64,000 nt of DNA from FEN-1297 sp963834015 (GTDB lineage Bacteria > Bacteroidota > Ignavibacteria > Ignavibacteriales > Ignavibacteriaceae). Shown here in pieces: positions 1 to 8,519 of this stretch (its first letter is position 1; each line of letters begins with the position of its first letter). The notes under the pieces are model-generated. The model was not told where the DNA came from. It ran no database searches and saw only the letters and a program-made list of their open reading frames with translations. The position numbers were made by a program, and so were the translations under genes. The stretch spans positions 1-64,000 of the forward strand of contig CAWIAG010000001.1 in the NCBI GenBank assembly GCA_963834015.1, written 5' to 3'.

Positions 1-43
1 ACTCTTAATCAGCAGGTCGCGGGTTCGAGTCCCGCAGGGTGCA
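1..43 (+). tRNA. tRNA-Lys (CTT), 3' part only
   Basis: The window opens inside a tRNA. The anticodon loop CTCTTAA (anticodon CTT, Lys) is followed by the 3' anticodon stem TCAGC, a variable loop, the T arm with GCGGG / TTCGAGT / CCCGC, and the acceptor 3' strand AGGGTGC with discriminator A at 43. CCA is not encoded (CTA follows). The 5' half lies outside the window. A decayed protein-coding frame begins immediately downstream, so this 3' end may mark an old integration or rearrangement point. Confidence 0.88.
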
Positions 44-60
44 CTAAAATAAGCAAATTA

Positions 61-783
61 AAGTCGAGGCCTCTCTGCATTTTTAAGTGGTACAATGTTG
101 AAAATGTTGATGGCCGCTTTGTTAATAACTGGGTTCAGGATGCCGGCGATAATAGAGGCAGCTATCGCAAAGATCACCTTTGGCCGAGTGATAACGGGTT
201 TTTCTTTGAAATTTCCAAAGGTGCAATTTGTGCTGGAAATTTAATTGTCAATTGTGATCATGGAGCAATGGTGCTTAAAAGCTCCAATGTTCATATTTAT
301 CATAATACATTTGTTAATAGTGTTGCCTGCATCGGGCGTAATGGGCGAAATGTAGTCGCTGATCATTTCGGCTGGCTCCCAAGTACAGGGCCGGATGTTG
401 ATAAACCGGATGGTCATATTTTTGTTAATAACCTGCTTACCGGTGATTATTATTTTGATAGGCACCTATTGTTTGTATGGCAGCCGCATTCGATATACAA
501 AGAATTACTAATTCTCAATTGAAACAGCTTGATTATAATAGGTATGTTCGCAGTTCTTCGCCTAGCCTCTCGGTTAGAGGGGATTCGGCTAATCCATTAA
601 TTTTGTGGAGCCCTGAAAATTCTAAATTATAGCGGCAGCTTATTCAAATGTGCAATATTGGGAAATTATCAATTATTGCAGGCCTTTCCGGGATCCGGTA
701 GTGCAGTCGAACTACCTGCTGATATCCGCAAACTGTTGGGGCAATCAAAACAGTTTATTGGGGCGTATCCACCTGTGCAGTGA
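61..783 (+). pseudogene. decayed right-handed beta-helix protein (polysaccharide lyase-like), C-terminal remnant
   Basis: An open frame with no start codon runs from the tRNA end to a stop near 520. It encodes a typical parallel beta-helix pattern: FVNNWVQDAG, GFFFEISKGAICAGN, MVLKSSNVHIYHNTFVNS and HIFVNNLLTG. Homology-like sequence then continues in a second frame (about 472-628, ending WSPENSKL-stop) and a third frame (about 610-783), ending LPADIRKLLGQ...FIGAYPPVQ-stop. Such tails are usual in secreted beta-helix carbohydrate-active proteins. I infer at least two frameshifts plus loss of the whole N-terminal part, including signal peptide and start. The exact substrate cannot be told; the nearby galacturonate operon makes a pectin role plausible but unproven. 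Confidence 0.75.
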
Positions 784-857
784 GTATATAGTTTACAGTA
801 GCTTTGAACTGATTATAAAGTATTAATAGATAAACTGTGTTATTATAATTAAAACAA

Positions 858-896
858 ATATCCGGAGTTTTCAGTAACTCCGGATATTTTAGTTTT
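858..896 (-). terminator. bidirectional intrinsic terminator
   Basis: A perfect 12-bp stem (ATATCCGGAGTT at 858-869 and its complement at 876-887) with a 6-nt loop sits just past the stop of the minus-strand TonB receptor. T-rich sequence flanks it on both strands (TTTTAGTTTTTT on plus, GTTTTAATTATAAT on minus), so it can stop transcription from both sides. Confidence 0.85.
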
Positions 897-2735
897 TTAC
901 AATTGCAAATTCATATTAATATTTGCTGTTCTTCCCGGCATAGGATAACCATAAATAGTCTGGTATGATTGATTTAACAGATTCCGTGCACTGATTAAAA
1001 GGGAAATCTTATCTGTGATTTGCACACTGATTTTTGCTTCAACGTTAGTGTAATCCGGCATCTTCTCCATTAAACCATTATTGTCCAATCCATAAATCGA
1101 ACGAATATATTGTGCACTGAGAGATGCTGTTAAAATATTCCAGCGATAATCAGCGCCAATAAAAATTTTGTTTTTCGGAACAGAAACCGTTTGTTCAGCG
1201 TTACCTATTAAAGAATAATTTGCACTTGCTTTTAAATTCTTTGTGATAAACCATTGCACAGAACCTTCCACACCGCCATAATGAGAACTGCCGGAATTAA
1301 ATGAGTGCATTGAAAACCATTGATCTATTATTGTGTTTTTTACATCAATTATGAAACCGGCTATGTCCGCTACGGCCGTCTGTCCAAATGTATGGGAAGC
1401 GCCTACTTCATAATTCCACAATTCTTCCGGGTTCAGTTTAGAATCAATCGGTGAAAGCTGAAATAACTCAAATATCTGTGGTGCCCTGTACCCTTCTCCA
1501 ATTGATACCCGAAAAGAGGTACCTTGATCCAATTGATAATTCACACCGGCTTGCGGAACAACTATTTCTCCGAAGTAACTATTGTGGGCATAACGAATAC
1601 CGGCATTTGCTAATAAATTATCAAGGAAATACTGCTGTATACTGACATATCCGGCATAATCCTGAATAGACTGTGCTCCAAAATTCGTAAATGAATTGGA
1701 TGCCTTACCGCCATTTTCCTGAACGTCAATACCGGCAGCTATTGTATTATCTTTGAACAATATGAATTTTTGATATAAGTTTATTGCTGCAAGATGATCA
1801 TCCGATACCCAGTTAAAGTTATTGTAGTATGGAGATAGTTCATTATGGCCAAAATTGTATGTCATTCGGATGCCTCCTTTAGAAATACCAAAATCATCTT
1901 CTAATGATGCTCCAAAATATCCACGGCTGATGTGCTGCCAGTTATTTGTATCGGGAGAAAATATCATCCCGGGGTCATAAGTCTCAAATTCCGTCAAGCT
2001 CCCGTCTAGTGAAAATTGAAATTGATTGTCTATATGATAGGAAGTTTTTAAATATCCGCTGTTAGCGGTATATTCAGACCATGGTCGGGAGCCGTCCGTA
2101 TGTTCATGTGTGAAAGAACCCAGTATATTCCAGCCGCTTTCTTGGTATCCAATGTGGGCCCCGTATTGTTCTGCATCAAAACTTCCATAAGATATTGATG
2201 CATCACCGGACGTCCCATCTTGCTGTGATGCGTGTGTAATAATGTTAATAACGCCGCCCATTGCATTAGATCCATACAACATTGACGCCGGGCCGCGAAT
2301 CACTTCCACTCGTTCAATATTTGTCGCTAAATAACTATCATCAATTGGATGACCATACCAACCCATATATTGCGGACTGCCGTCTATTAAAACAAGCACA
2401 TCATTGTTAGGGCTGCCTCCAATACCGCGAATATTAATTTGGCCTGCTGCAGAATTTATTCCGAATCCCAGTACATCCCGCTCTGTTACAAAAACACCCG
2501 GTACATCCTGACTGATAAGGGAAAAGATAGATTTATCCGGATTTGCTTTAATATCTTCCATAGATACAACGCTGATTGAGGGCGAAACTAAGCTTCTCGG
2601 AATTTCTGTCTGGGTTGCGGTGATAGTAACCGGGTCAAGATTGTAAGTCTTTACGCTATCAATGATACTTTTGTCTTGGGAAAAAAGAGAAAATGGAAGA
2701 AGCATGAAAACAGAAATAAAGTTTAAATATTTCAT
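897..2735 (-). CDS. TonB-dependent outer-membrane receptor (BtuB/CirA-like)
   Basis: A 612-residue receptor. It has a signal peptide (MKYLNFISVFMLLPFSLFSQ) and a TonB-box-like stretch (LDPVTITATQTE). The plug domain follows at about residues 35-165, with NIRGIGGSPNNDVLVLIDG and the hallmark VEVIRGPASMLYGSNAMGG. A 22-strand barrel then ends in a hydrophobic residue (NMNLQL). Family role: energy-coupled uptake of a bulky ligand such as cobalamin, a ferric siderophore or another metal chelate. The length fits vitamin B12/haem-type receptors rather than SusC (about 1000 residues). No cobalamin-riboswitch landmark was found upstream and no partner transport genes adjoin it, so the ligand is unknown. 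It stands alone, ending at a strong terminator. Confidence 0.9.
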   Translation of the reverse strand: MKYLNFISVFMLLPFSLFSQDKSIIDSVKTYNLDPVTITATQTEIPRSLVSPSISVVSMEDIKANPDKSIFSLISQDVPGVFVTERDVLGFGINSAAGQINIRGIGGSPNNDVLVLIDGSPQYMGWYGHPIDDSYLATNIERVEVIRGPASMLYGSNAMGGVINIITHASQQDGTSGDASISYGSFDAEQYGAHIGYQESGWNILGSFTHEHTDGSRPWSEYTANSGYLKTSYHIDNQFQFSLDGSLTEFETYDPGMIFSPDTNNWQHISRGYFGASLEDDFGISKGGIRMTYNFGHNELSPYYNNFNWVSDDHLAAINLYQKFILFKDNTIAAGIDVQENGGKASNSFTNFGAQSIQDYAGYVSIQQYFLDNLLANAGIRYAHNSYFGEIVVPQAGVNYQLDQGTSFRVSIGEGYRAPQIFELFQLSPIDSKLNPEELWNYEVGASHTFGQTAVADIAGFIIDVKNTIIDQWFSMHSFNSGSSHYGGVEGSVQWFITKNLKASANYSLIGNAEQTVSVPKNKIFIGADYRWNILTASLSAQYIRSIYGLDNNGLMEKMPDYTNVEAKISVQITDKISLLISARNLLNQSYQTIYGYPMPGRTANINMNLQL

Positions 2736-3581
2736 ATTAATGTTGTTTACTCAAATTTGTAGTTTTTGAAAAATTTCTGAGAAATAAAGTTTTTAACCTG
2801 GCTTTTGGCAATACAATATTTTAACGCTACTTGTTAAACTTTTTATCATGCTGTATATCCAGATTATATGTAAAAACGCAATTCTTTCGATGGTAAGGCA
2901 AAAGTATTGATAGTACTGCGAAATATAAAAAGGTATTAGCACAAAAGTAAGAGTTTTGAATGTAAGAAAGCAAAACATTGTTGTGTTTTGAATTATATTT
3001 GAATTTTACTTGTTAAATTGGTAGGGACATATATCCTTTTTTAGAATCATCTATTCAAGACCATTTTTATACCGCGGTAAACATTTACTTCTAAAACTTC
3101 TCCATTTTTTTTGAAAGTATGAAGATTAAGGTTTGTGGAAAAATGTGACAAAGTAAATAAGTTAACAGAAACTAAGCCGCCTTTGTGGAAATTCCTCTCA
3201 GAAAAGTTTAGTTTAAATTGTTTGGTATTAATACTTTATTAAAATTCTAACTTCATTTTTATAAATGAATGTCAATTTTCCGGCTAAAGTAGTTTAGCTA
3301 GCCGGTCTTTTAGCCTCTGTTAATACGTAATTATGAAAAATGATGAAGATTAGTATGCAAAGGAATCAAAATAAGAATGAAAAGGGACAAATTAATTCTA
3401 AAAGTTTAAAATTGATTGATTTTGATCGTTTTTTAATAGATCAAAATTTTATGATACCCAAAAACCTGCGTATGCTAATTAAATTGTTAAGACTAAAATA
3501 CTTATAATGATAATGAAGTAGGATAAACTATTATTAATTTGTTTCGAAAATGAATTGGGATGAAGTATTAATTTACTATGA
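2736..3581. promoter_or_regulatory. divergent intergenic region with an inverted repeat
   Basis: About 850 AT-rich bases separate the minus-strand receptor from the plus-strand signalling operon and must hold both promoters. The clearest structure is an imperfect inverted repeat at 3280-3305 (CCGGCT...AGCCGG with an inner AAA/TTT pairing). Short open frames here (for example 2793-2978 on minus) have no coding-like composition and I do not call them. No riboswitch core was recognised. Confidence 0.4.
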
Positions 3582-3911
3582 ATGTTTAATATGCCTAAAA
3601 TTGTTTTCATAAATGAAATTAAAGACGGTATGGAATTAGCTATTCCGGTAAAAAATAAATTTGGCCAGATTATGTTGGCCGAAAACACAAAACTGGAAGA
3701 GCGACATAAGAATATTTTATTGCTATGGGGCATACAGAGTGTATCTGTAAAAGATAATGAAGAAGAATCAGAAGTACAGTTTGATGATGCAACTGTATCA
3801 AAAGCAAAGGATCAACTTAAAAAACGCTTAAAATGGAACTTCAGGAATGTTAATGAGGAAGAGATTTATAATTTGGCTTTGGGTGAATTATTAAAAAAGA
3901 ATATAAAATAA
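3582..3911 (+). CDS. stand-alone HD-GYP-associated N-terminal cap domain protein
   Basis: A 109-residue protein. Residues about 5-60 (INEIKDGMELAIPVKNKFGQ, then ENTKLEERHKNILLLWGI) match the small beta-rich module usually found at the N-terminus of HD-GYP cyclic-di-GMP phosphodiesterases. Here it is followed only by a charged helical tail with no HD or GYP residues, so it cannot be catalytic. An alternative start is the Met at 3591. There is no clear Shine-Dalgarno sequence. It is the first gene of a tight three-gene operon (gaps of 9 and 3 bases) with an HDOD protein and a histidine kinase, so a signalling adaptor role is inferred. Confidence 0.7.
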   Translation: MFNMPKIVFINEIKDGMELAIPVKNKFGQIMLAENTKLEERHKNILLLWGIQSVSVKDNEEESEVQFDDATVSKAKDQLKKRLKWNFRNVNEEEIYNLALGELLKKNIK

Positions 3912-3920
3912 TATGTTAAT

Positions 3921-4769
3921 ATGAATTCATTTGATAAAATATTACAAAATGTAAATAAGTTACAAACTCTACCCACAATATATTCTTCGATCTCTGAAGC
4001 TCTTAAAGATCCTTTGGTTACACCGGAAAAACTTGCAAGAATAATTACTGTAGACCAGGTTTCCTCCTTCAAGATATTAAAAGTAGCTAACTCGCCCTTC
4101 TATGGATTTCGCGGCCGTATAGATACTATTTCTCAGGCAATACTTTATCTGGGGTTTGATGAAATTAAAAATATAATATTTGCTCTATCTGTAGTGAATA
4201 TTTTTACAAAAGATAAAGTTATTTTAAATTTTAAACCAACCGATTTATGGGCTCATTCAATTGCTGTGGGAATAACCACCAGGTTAATCGGTAGTGCAAT
4301 AGGGGAAAAAGAACTTGAGAATTATTTCTTAGCCGGAATTATTCATGATATAGGTAAGCTGCTGTTTATAGAGTTTTTACCTAATGATTTTGAAAAAGTA
4401 CTAAAATTGGTGGTACAAAAAGATTGCACTATCAGAGAAGCAGAAACCGAGATATTAGGCATTGATCACTGCAGGGCAGGGCAAATTCTTGCGGAAAAAT
4501 GGAAACTTCCTACGGGGCTGCAAGATGCAATCCTTTATCATCATAATGGAATAAAAGAAAATCAAACTAACAGGTTAATTGCATCCGTCCATATTGCCGA
4601 TATTCTTGCTACAGCTTTGGAATTGGGAAGAAGCGGTGATTTATTAATTCCCGAGCCAAATTTCAAGGTTTGGGATATAATTAAATTACCAAAAGGATTT
4701 TTTCCCTCCATCAAGAAAAAATTGATAGAGGATTTTGACCAAACCGTAAGAGTTATGCTTTATCAATAA
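3921..4769 (+). CDS. HDOD-domain signalling protein
   Basis: A 282-residue protein, essentially one HDOD domain (residues about 10-215). Family landmarks are LQTLPTIYSSISEALKDP, then ILKVANSPFYG, then LAGIIHDIGKLLF, and finally AILYHHNG. HDOD domains are relatives of HD phosphohydrolases that lack the full metal-binding set and act as regulatory or scaffold modules. An HD-like pair (HDIGK) is kept, but I see no GYP signature. It is co-transcribed with the upstream cap-domain protein and the downstream histidine kinase (3-base gap), suggesting one sensory pathway, possibly linked to cyclic-di-GMP or cell-cycle/stress control. That link is inference. Confidence 0.88.
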   Translation: MNSFDKILQNVNKLQTLPTIYSSISEALKDPLVTPEKLARIITVDQVSSFKILKVANSPFYGFRGRIDTISQAILYLGFDEIKNIIFALSVVNIFTKDKVILNFKPTDLWAHSIAVGITTRLIGSAIGEKELENYFLAGIIHDIGKLLFIEFLPNDFEKVLKLVVQKDCTIREAETEILGIDHCRAGQILAEKWKLPTGLQDAILYHHNGIKENQTNRLIASVHIADILATALELGRSGDLLIPEPNFKVWDIIKLPKGFFPSIKKKLIEDFDQTVRVMLYQ

Positions 4770-4772
4770 CAA

Positions 4773-6512
4773 ATGGGACAAAAGGAAATCAATATTAACA
4801 ACCAGAGCTTTTATAATGCAATAGCAGGTATTGATCCGGTTTTACTTCATGAAAAATCAATCCAGCAAATTATTTTGGATGGGCTGGAAGCATATAAAAA
4901 AATTCAAGGATGTATTTCCGCTGCGCTTTATACGATTAATCAGCAGACTTTCGAATTCCAATATGAAATCTCAACTGAAGGAGTTGATAAAGCTGATGTA
5001 GAAAATTCATATAGACTTCTAGCCGAAAACGGTAGTATTGCAAATGCTCTTAGTACCGGTGAAATCACCTATGGCCAAATTAAAAACGAAACTCATACGG
5101 ATGATTTTTTGATTATCCCTTTAATTGTTCTTTCAGGCATTACAGGATTAATAATATTATCTCTTAACGAATCTTTTACCGGGCAAGAAAATACTATTGA
5201 AATTTGCAGAATATATTCTAATTATTATGCATTTTTGATGCAAAACCAGTATTTGACAAATGAAATTGAGAACATAAAAATACTCTCCGAACAAAATATT
5301 AACTCACGGACAGATAAAATAGTCAAGAGTACAAGGGAGTTAAAAACTATTTTAGATACCGTGCAGGCAGGTATTATTATTGTTGATAAAAAAACTCTAC
5401 AAATAGCCGATGCAAATTTAGCAGCAATTGAATTAGCCGGAGTTTTGAAAGAAGAGATAATTGGCACAAGCAGTGACGCCCTGTTTACCTCACAAGATGG
5501 TTCCGCGAAATCAACTAAAATTGACACAAACCTTGAAGAATTGCTAAAAAGAAAAGACGGCACTTTAATTCCTGTAATTAAAACTAATGCTGGTATAAAT
5601 CTTGGTGACGAAGAATTTATAATTGAAACTTTCTTAGATATTACCGATCAAAAAAAAATGGAAGAGGCATTGCGGGATGCGCGGGACAGGCTGGAACAAA
5701 GAGTTGAGGAACGGACATTTCAACTATCAATGGCAAATAAAGAACTTCAAAAAGAAATTAATGAACGTATAAAAATAGGGCAGGAATTATTAGCAGCTAA
5801 AGAAAAAGCAGAACAATCTGATAAATTAAAATCAAATATTCTTGCAAATATGCAGCATGAGTTTAGAACACCTTTAATAGGTATTCAGGGTTTTTCTAAA
5901 ATATTGATGGAAGAAATTAAAGATGCCGATCTTTGTGAACTTTCTAAATATATATTTTCTTCCGGGCAAAGGTTGTTAAATACTCTTAATAGCATCCTTT
6001 ATATGTCTAAATTCGAGTCTGATAGTGTATCGGTACAGCTTAAAAAGCAAAACATATCACAAAAGATAAATGATATAATTTCTCCTTTTGAGATGACTGC
6101 TGCAGAAAAAAATATTGAACTTAAATTATTTCCGGGTGAAAATATTTATGTAATGATAGATATTGATTTATTTTCTCAGGCAATAATAAATTTGCTCGAT
6201 AACGCGTTTAAGTTTACAAAAAAAGGCAGTGTTACGGTTATAATCGATAAAGTTGAAGAAGATAGAAAAGGATGGGCAGTAATTAAAATTACAGATACCG
6301 GAATTGGTATTAAAGAAAGTGAACTTGCAATAATATTTAATCCATTTCGTCAGGCAAGCGAAGGATTCGCTCGCGATTATGAGGGGAACGGTCTTGGCCT
6401 AACTCTGTCTAAAAGAATGATTGAAATGATGGACGGTAAAATTACTCTTGAAAGTAAATATGATTTTGGCTCAACATTTACAGTCTGGCTTCCAATCCAA
6501 CGCAAATTTTAA
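4773..6512 (+). CDS. cytoplasmic PAS-containing sensor histidine kinase
   Basis: A 579-residue kinase with no transmembrane segment. Residues about 20-160 look GAF-like. A PAS domain spans about 188-295 (TILDTVQAGIIIVDKKTLQIADAN), followed by a coiled coil rich in E/R/Q (about 295-345). The HisKA motif is NMQHEFRTPLIG with the phosphoacceptor His at 362. The HATPase domain has an N box (NLLDNAFKFTKKG), G1 (DTGIGI) and G2 (GNGLGL). It is the last gene of the HD-GYP-cap/HDOD operon. No response regulator adjoins it, so its partner is elsewhere or it signals through its operon mates. Confidence 0.92.
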   Translation: MGQKEININNQSFYNAIAGIDPVLLHEKSIQQIILDGLEAYKKIQGCISAALYTINQQTFEFQYEISTEGVDKADVENSYRLLAENGSIANALSTGEITYGQIKNETHTDDFLIIPLIVLSGITGLIILSLNESFTGQENTIEICRIYSNYYAFLMQNQYLTNEIENIKILSEQNINSRTDKIVKSTRELKTILDTVQAGIIIVDKKTLQIADANLAAIELAGVLKEEIIGTSSDALFTSQDGSAKSTKIDTNLEELLKRKDGTLIPVIKTNAGINLGDEEFIIETFLDITDQKKMEEALRDARDRLEQRVEERTFQLSMANKELQKEINERIKIGQELLAAKEKAEQSDKLKSNILANMQHEFRTPLIGIQGFSKILMEEIKDADLCELSKYIFSSGQRLLNTLNSILYMSKFESDSVSVQLKKQNISQKINDIISPFEMTAAEKNIELKLFPGENIYVMIDIDLFSQAIINLLDNAFKFTKKGSVTVIIDKVEEDRKGWAVIKITDTGIGIKESELAIIFNPFRQASEGFARDYEGNGLGLTLSKRMIEMMDGKITLESKYDFGSTFTVWLPIQRKF

Positions 6513-6757
6513 ATTTTTTCCTCTTTTATTAATTATATTCAGATATATTCAATTTTTATTATCTAAAAATAATTTACAGTATATAACCAGGATTATTGAC
6601 CTGTTTATTAATATTGTTCCAAAAAACAAAATAATTATATAGAATAATTTACTTTTGGTTTATACCCGCAAGCATTTAATCCTAATGTTCTAATCAATAA
6701 CACTGTTGTTTTTATCAATAAATACACAGGCTAATAGTTGTATTTTTAAGTTTGCTC

Positions 6758-7792
6758 TTATCTTTCGACTCTGCCGGAACCACTTCCCTTAGAGAGTTTG
6801 TCCACTTCATCAATCGAAACCAGGTTAAAGTCGCCTGGTATTGTTTGTTTTAAACATGAAGCAGCAACAGCAAACTGCAGCGCTTCTTTAGTACTATTCT
6901 TTTTCATAAGTCCATATATTAATCCGCTGGCAAATGAATCCCCGCCGCCTACGCGGTCTACAATTTGGATATCATATCTCTTTGAACGGTATGGAATTTT
7001 ACAGTCTTTATCATCCACAAGCAATGCGCTCCAGCCATTTCTTGAAGCCGAATGGCTTTCTCTTAGTGTGATTGCAATAATTTTAAATTTAAACTGGTCT
7101 TTTAAAGTTTTAGCCATTTCAAAATATCCGCTTTCATCCAATTCGCCGTGTTCTACGTTCGTTTTACTTGCTTTAAAGCCTAAGCTTTTCTCTGCATCTT
7201 CTTCGTTTGCAATACATACGTCTACATAGTCCATCAACGGAATCATTATTGATTGCGCTTTTTGAGGCGACCATAATTTTGCCCTAAAATTTAAATCTGC
7301 ACTTATTATTGCACCGTTCCTTTTAGCTGAATCACAGGCCGCTATCAAAGCATCCAGGACGGTCTCACCTAAAGCTGGTGTTATTCCTGTCCAATGAAAC
7401 CAATTAACACTTTTAAAAATATTATCCCAATCCAGTTCATCTTTGTTTAAAGTTGTTACGGCAGAATTTGTTCTATCATAAATAACTTTAGAAGCTCTTT
7501 GGCTCGCCCCTGTTTCAAGGAAATAAATTCCAACCCGGTCTCCGCCTCTCACTATAAAATCGGTTTTTACCCCAAATCTCCTTAAGTTGTTTAATGCTGT
7601 TTGTCCAATTTCATGCTTCGGTAATTTCGATATAAAATAACTTTCAAATCCATAATTAGACAATGCAACCGCAACATTCGCTTCACCGCCGCCGTAATTA
7701 ACATCAAACTGCTGTGTTTGCACAAATCTGCTAAAACCTGGAGTTGATAATCTAAGCATTATCTCTCCCATTGTTACTACTTTTTCAGCCAT
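6758..7792 (-). CDS. kdgK: 2-dehydro-3-deoxygluconokinase (PfkB family)
   Basis: A 344-residue sugar kinase: KDG + ATP to 2-keto-3-deoxy-6-phosphogluconate. It shows the N-terminal PfkB glycine patch (NYGGGEANVAVAL, about 32-44), the substrate region GIYFLETGASQRASKV, and the second PfkB signature DRVGGGDSFASG with the catalytic Asp at 285. It is the last gene of the uronate operon, 53 bases after kdgA. The order and content of that operon (uxaC, uxaA, uxaB, kdgA) support KDG rather than fructose or ribose as substrate. The C-terminal tail GSGSGRVER is unusually Gly/Ser-rich. Confidence 0.92.
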   Translation of the reverse strand: MAEKVVTMGEIMLRLSTPGFSRFVQTQQFDVNYGGGEANVAVALSNYGFESYFISKLPKHEIGQTALNNLRRFGVKTDFIVRGGDRVGIYFLETGASQRASKVIYDRTNSAVTTLNKDELDWDNIFKSVNWFHWTGITPALGETVLDALIAACDSAKRNGAIISADLNFRAKLWSPQKAQSIMIPLMDYVDVCIANEEDAEKSLGFKASKTNVEHGELDESGYFEMAKTLKDQFKFKIIAITLRESHSASRNGWSALLVDDKDCKIPYRSKRYDIQIVDRVGGGDSFASGLIYGLMKKNSTKEALQFAVAASCLKQTIPGDFNLVSIDEVDKLSKGSGSGRVER

Positions 7793-7845
7793 CAGTTTTT
7801 CCTTCGGAATAATTTTTCACATTAACAATTTGTACAACAAATATT

Positions 7846-8502
7846 TCAATCCTGTTTTGCTTTCCTAATATTTTCCATTAGTATTTTAGCGTTTTCAGTC
7901 AAAATCTGGTAATTGCCGGACAAAATCGCTTTTTTATCCAACAAAGCAGAACCGACACCAACTGCACATGCGCCGGCCTTTAACCATTCGCCCGCATTAG
8001 TAAGGCTTACCCCCCCGGTAGGCATCAGTTTTAAGTACGGCATAGGCGCAAGAACTCCTTTAAAAAATGCCATCCCAACAATGTCCGCCGGAAATATTTT
8101 TATTATATCAGCTCCTGCTTCAAAAGCAATCTGGGCTTCCGTAGGTGTAAATGCACCTGGAATTATCGGGATGTTATTCTTGTGTGCGGTATAGATAATT
8201 TCTTTTTTAAAAACAGGGCTCACTACATATTTTGCCCCTGCATCTATAGCTTTTTGTGCTGTAACAGCATCAAGTACAGTCCCAACTCCGATATTCATAT
8301 AGTTGCCAAGTTCGGCAGCCGCTTTTTTAATCACATTTATAGCATCAGGAACGGTCATAGTGATTTCGATTCCAATTACTCCGCCTTCGTAAATTGATTG
8401 AGCAACTTTTATTAATTTATTAGGCTCGGCTAGTCTTATTACAGCAATTGCTCCACAGTCAATTAATGATTTTAAGGTTTCTTCTTTTCCCATTTTAGTC
8501 AT
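7846..8502 (-). CDS. kdgA: KDPG/KHG aldolase
   Basis: A 218-residue class I aldolase cleaving 2-keto-3-deoxy-6-phosphogluconate to pyruvate and glyceraldehyde-3-phosphate. Visible landmarks are GGVIGIEITMTVPDA with the catalytic Glu at 46, GVGTVLDAV, SPVF, PGAFTPTEA, and the Schiff-base Lys at 135 in IIKIFPAD. GGV and GVGSALL loops then bind phosphate. Length is usual for the family. The start used gives MTKMGKEE; the second Met at 8493 is an equally good start. It lies 17 bases after uxaB, so it is clearly co-transcribed. This family is also named eda. Confidence 0.93.
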   Translation of the reverse strand: MTKMGKEETLKSLIDCGAIAVIRLAEPNKLIKVAQSIYEGGVIGIEITMTVPDAINVIKKAAAELGNYMNIGVGTVLDAVTAQKAIDAGAKYVVSPVFKKEIIYTAHKNNIPIIPGAFTPTEAQIAFEAGADIIKIFPADIVGMAFFKGVLAPMPYLKLMPTGGVSLTNAGEWLKAGACAVGVGSALLDKKAILSGNYQILTENAKILMENIRKAKQD

Positions 8503-8519
8503 TACGGTTTATATTAAAA

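Noticed and set aside
2793..2978. 61-residue minus-strand ORF
   Set aside because: No ribosome site, low-complexity Phe/Ile/Tyr composition and position inside a promoter region; most likely chance.
2736..3060. Cobalamin riboswitch upstream of the minus-strand TonB receptor
   Set aside because: Neither the conserved GCCACTG core nor the surrounding stems were found on the minus strand.
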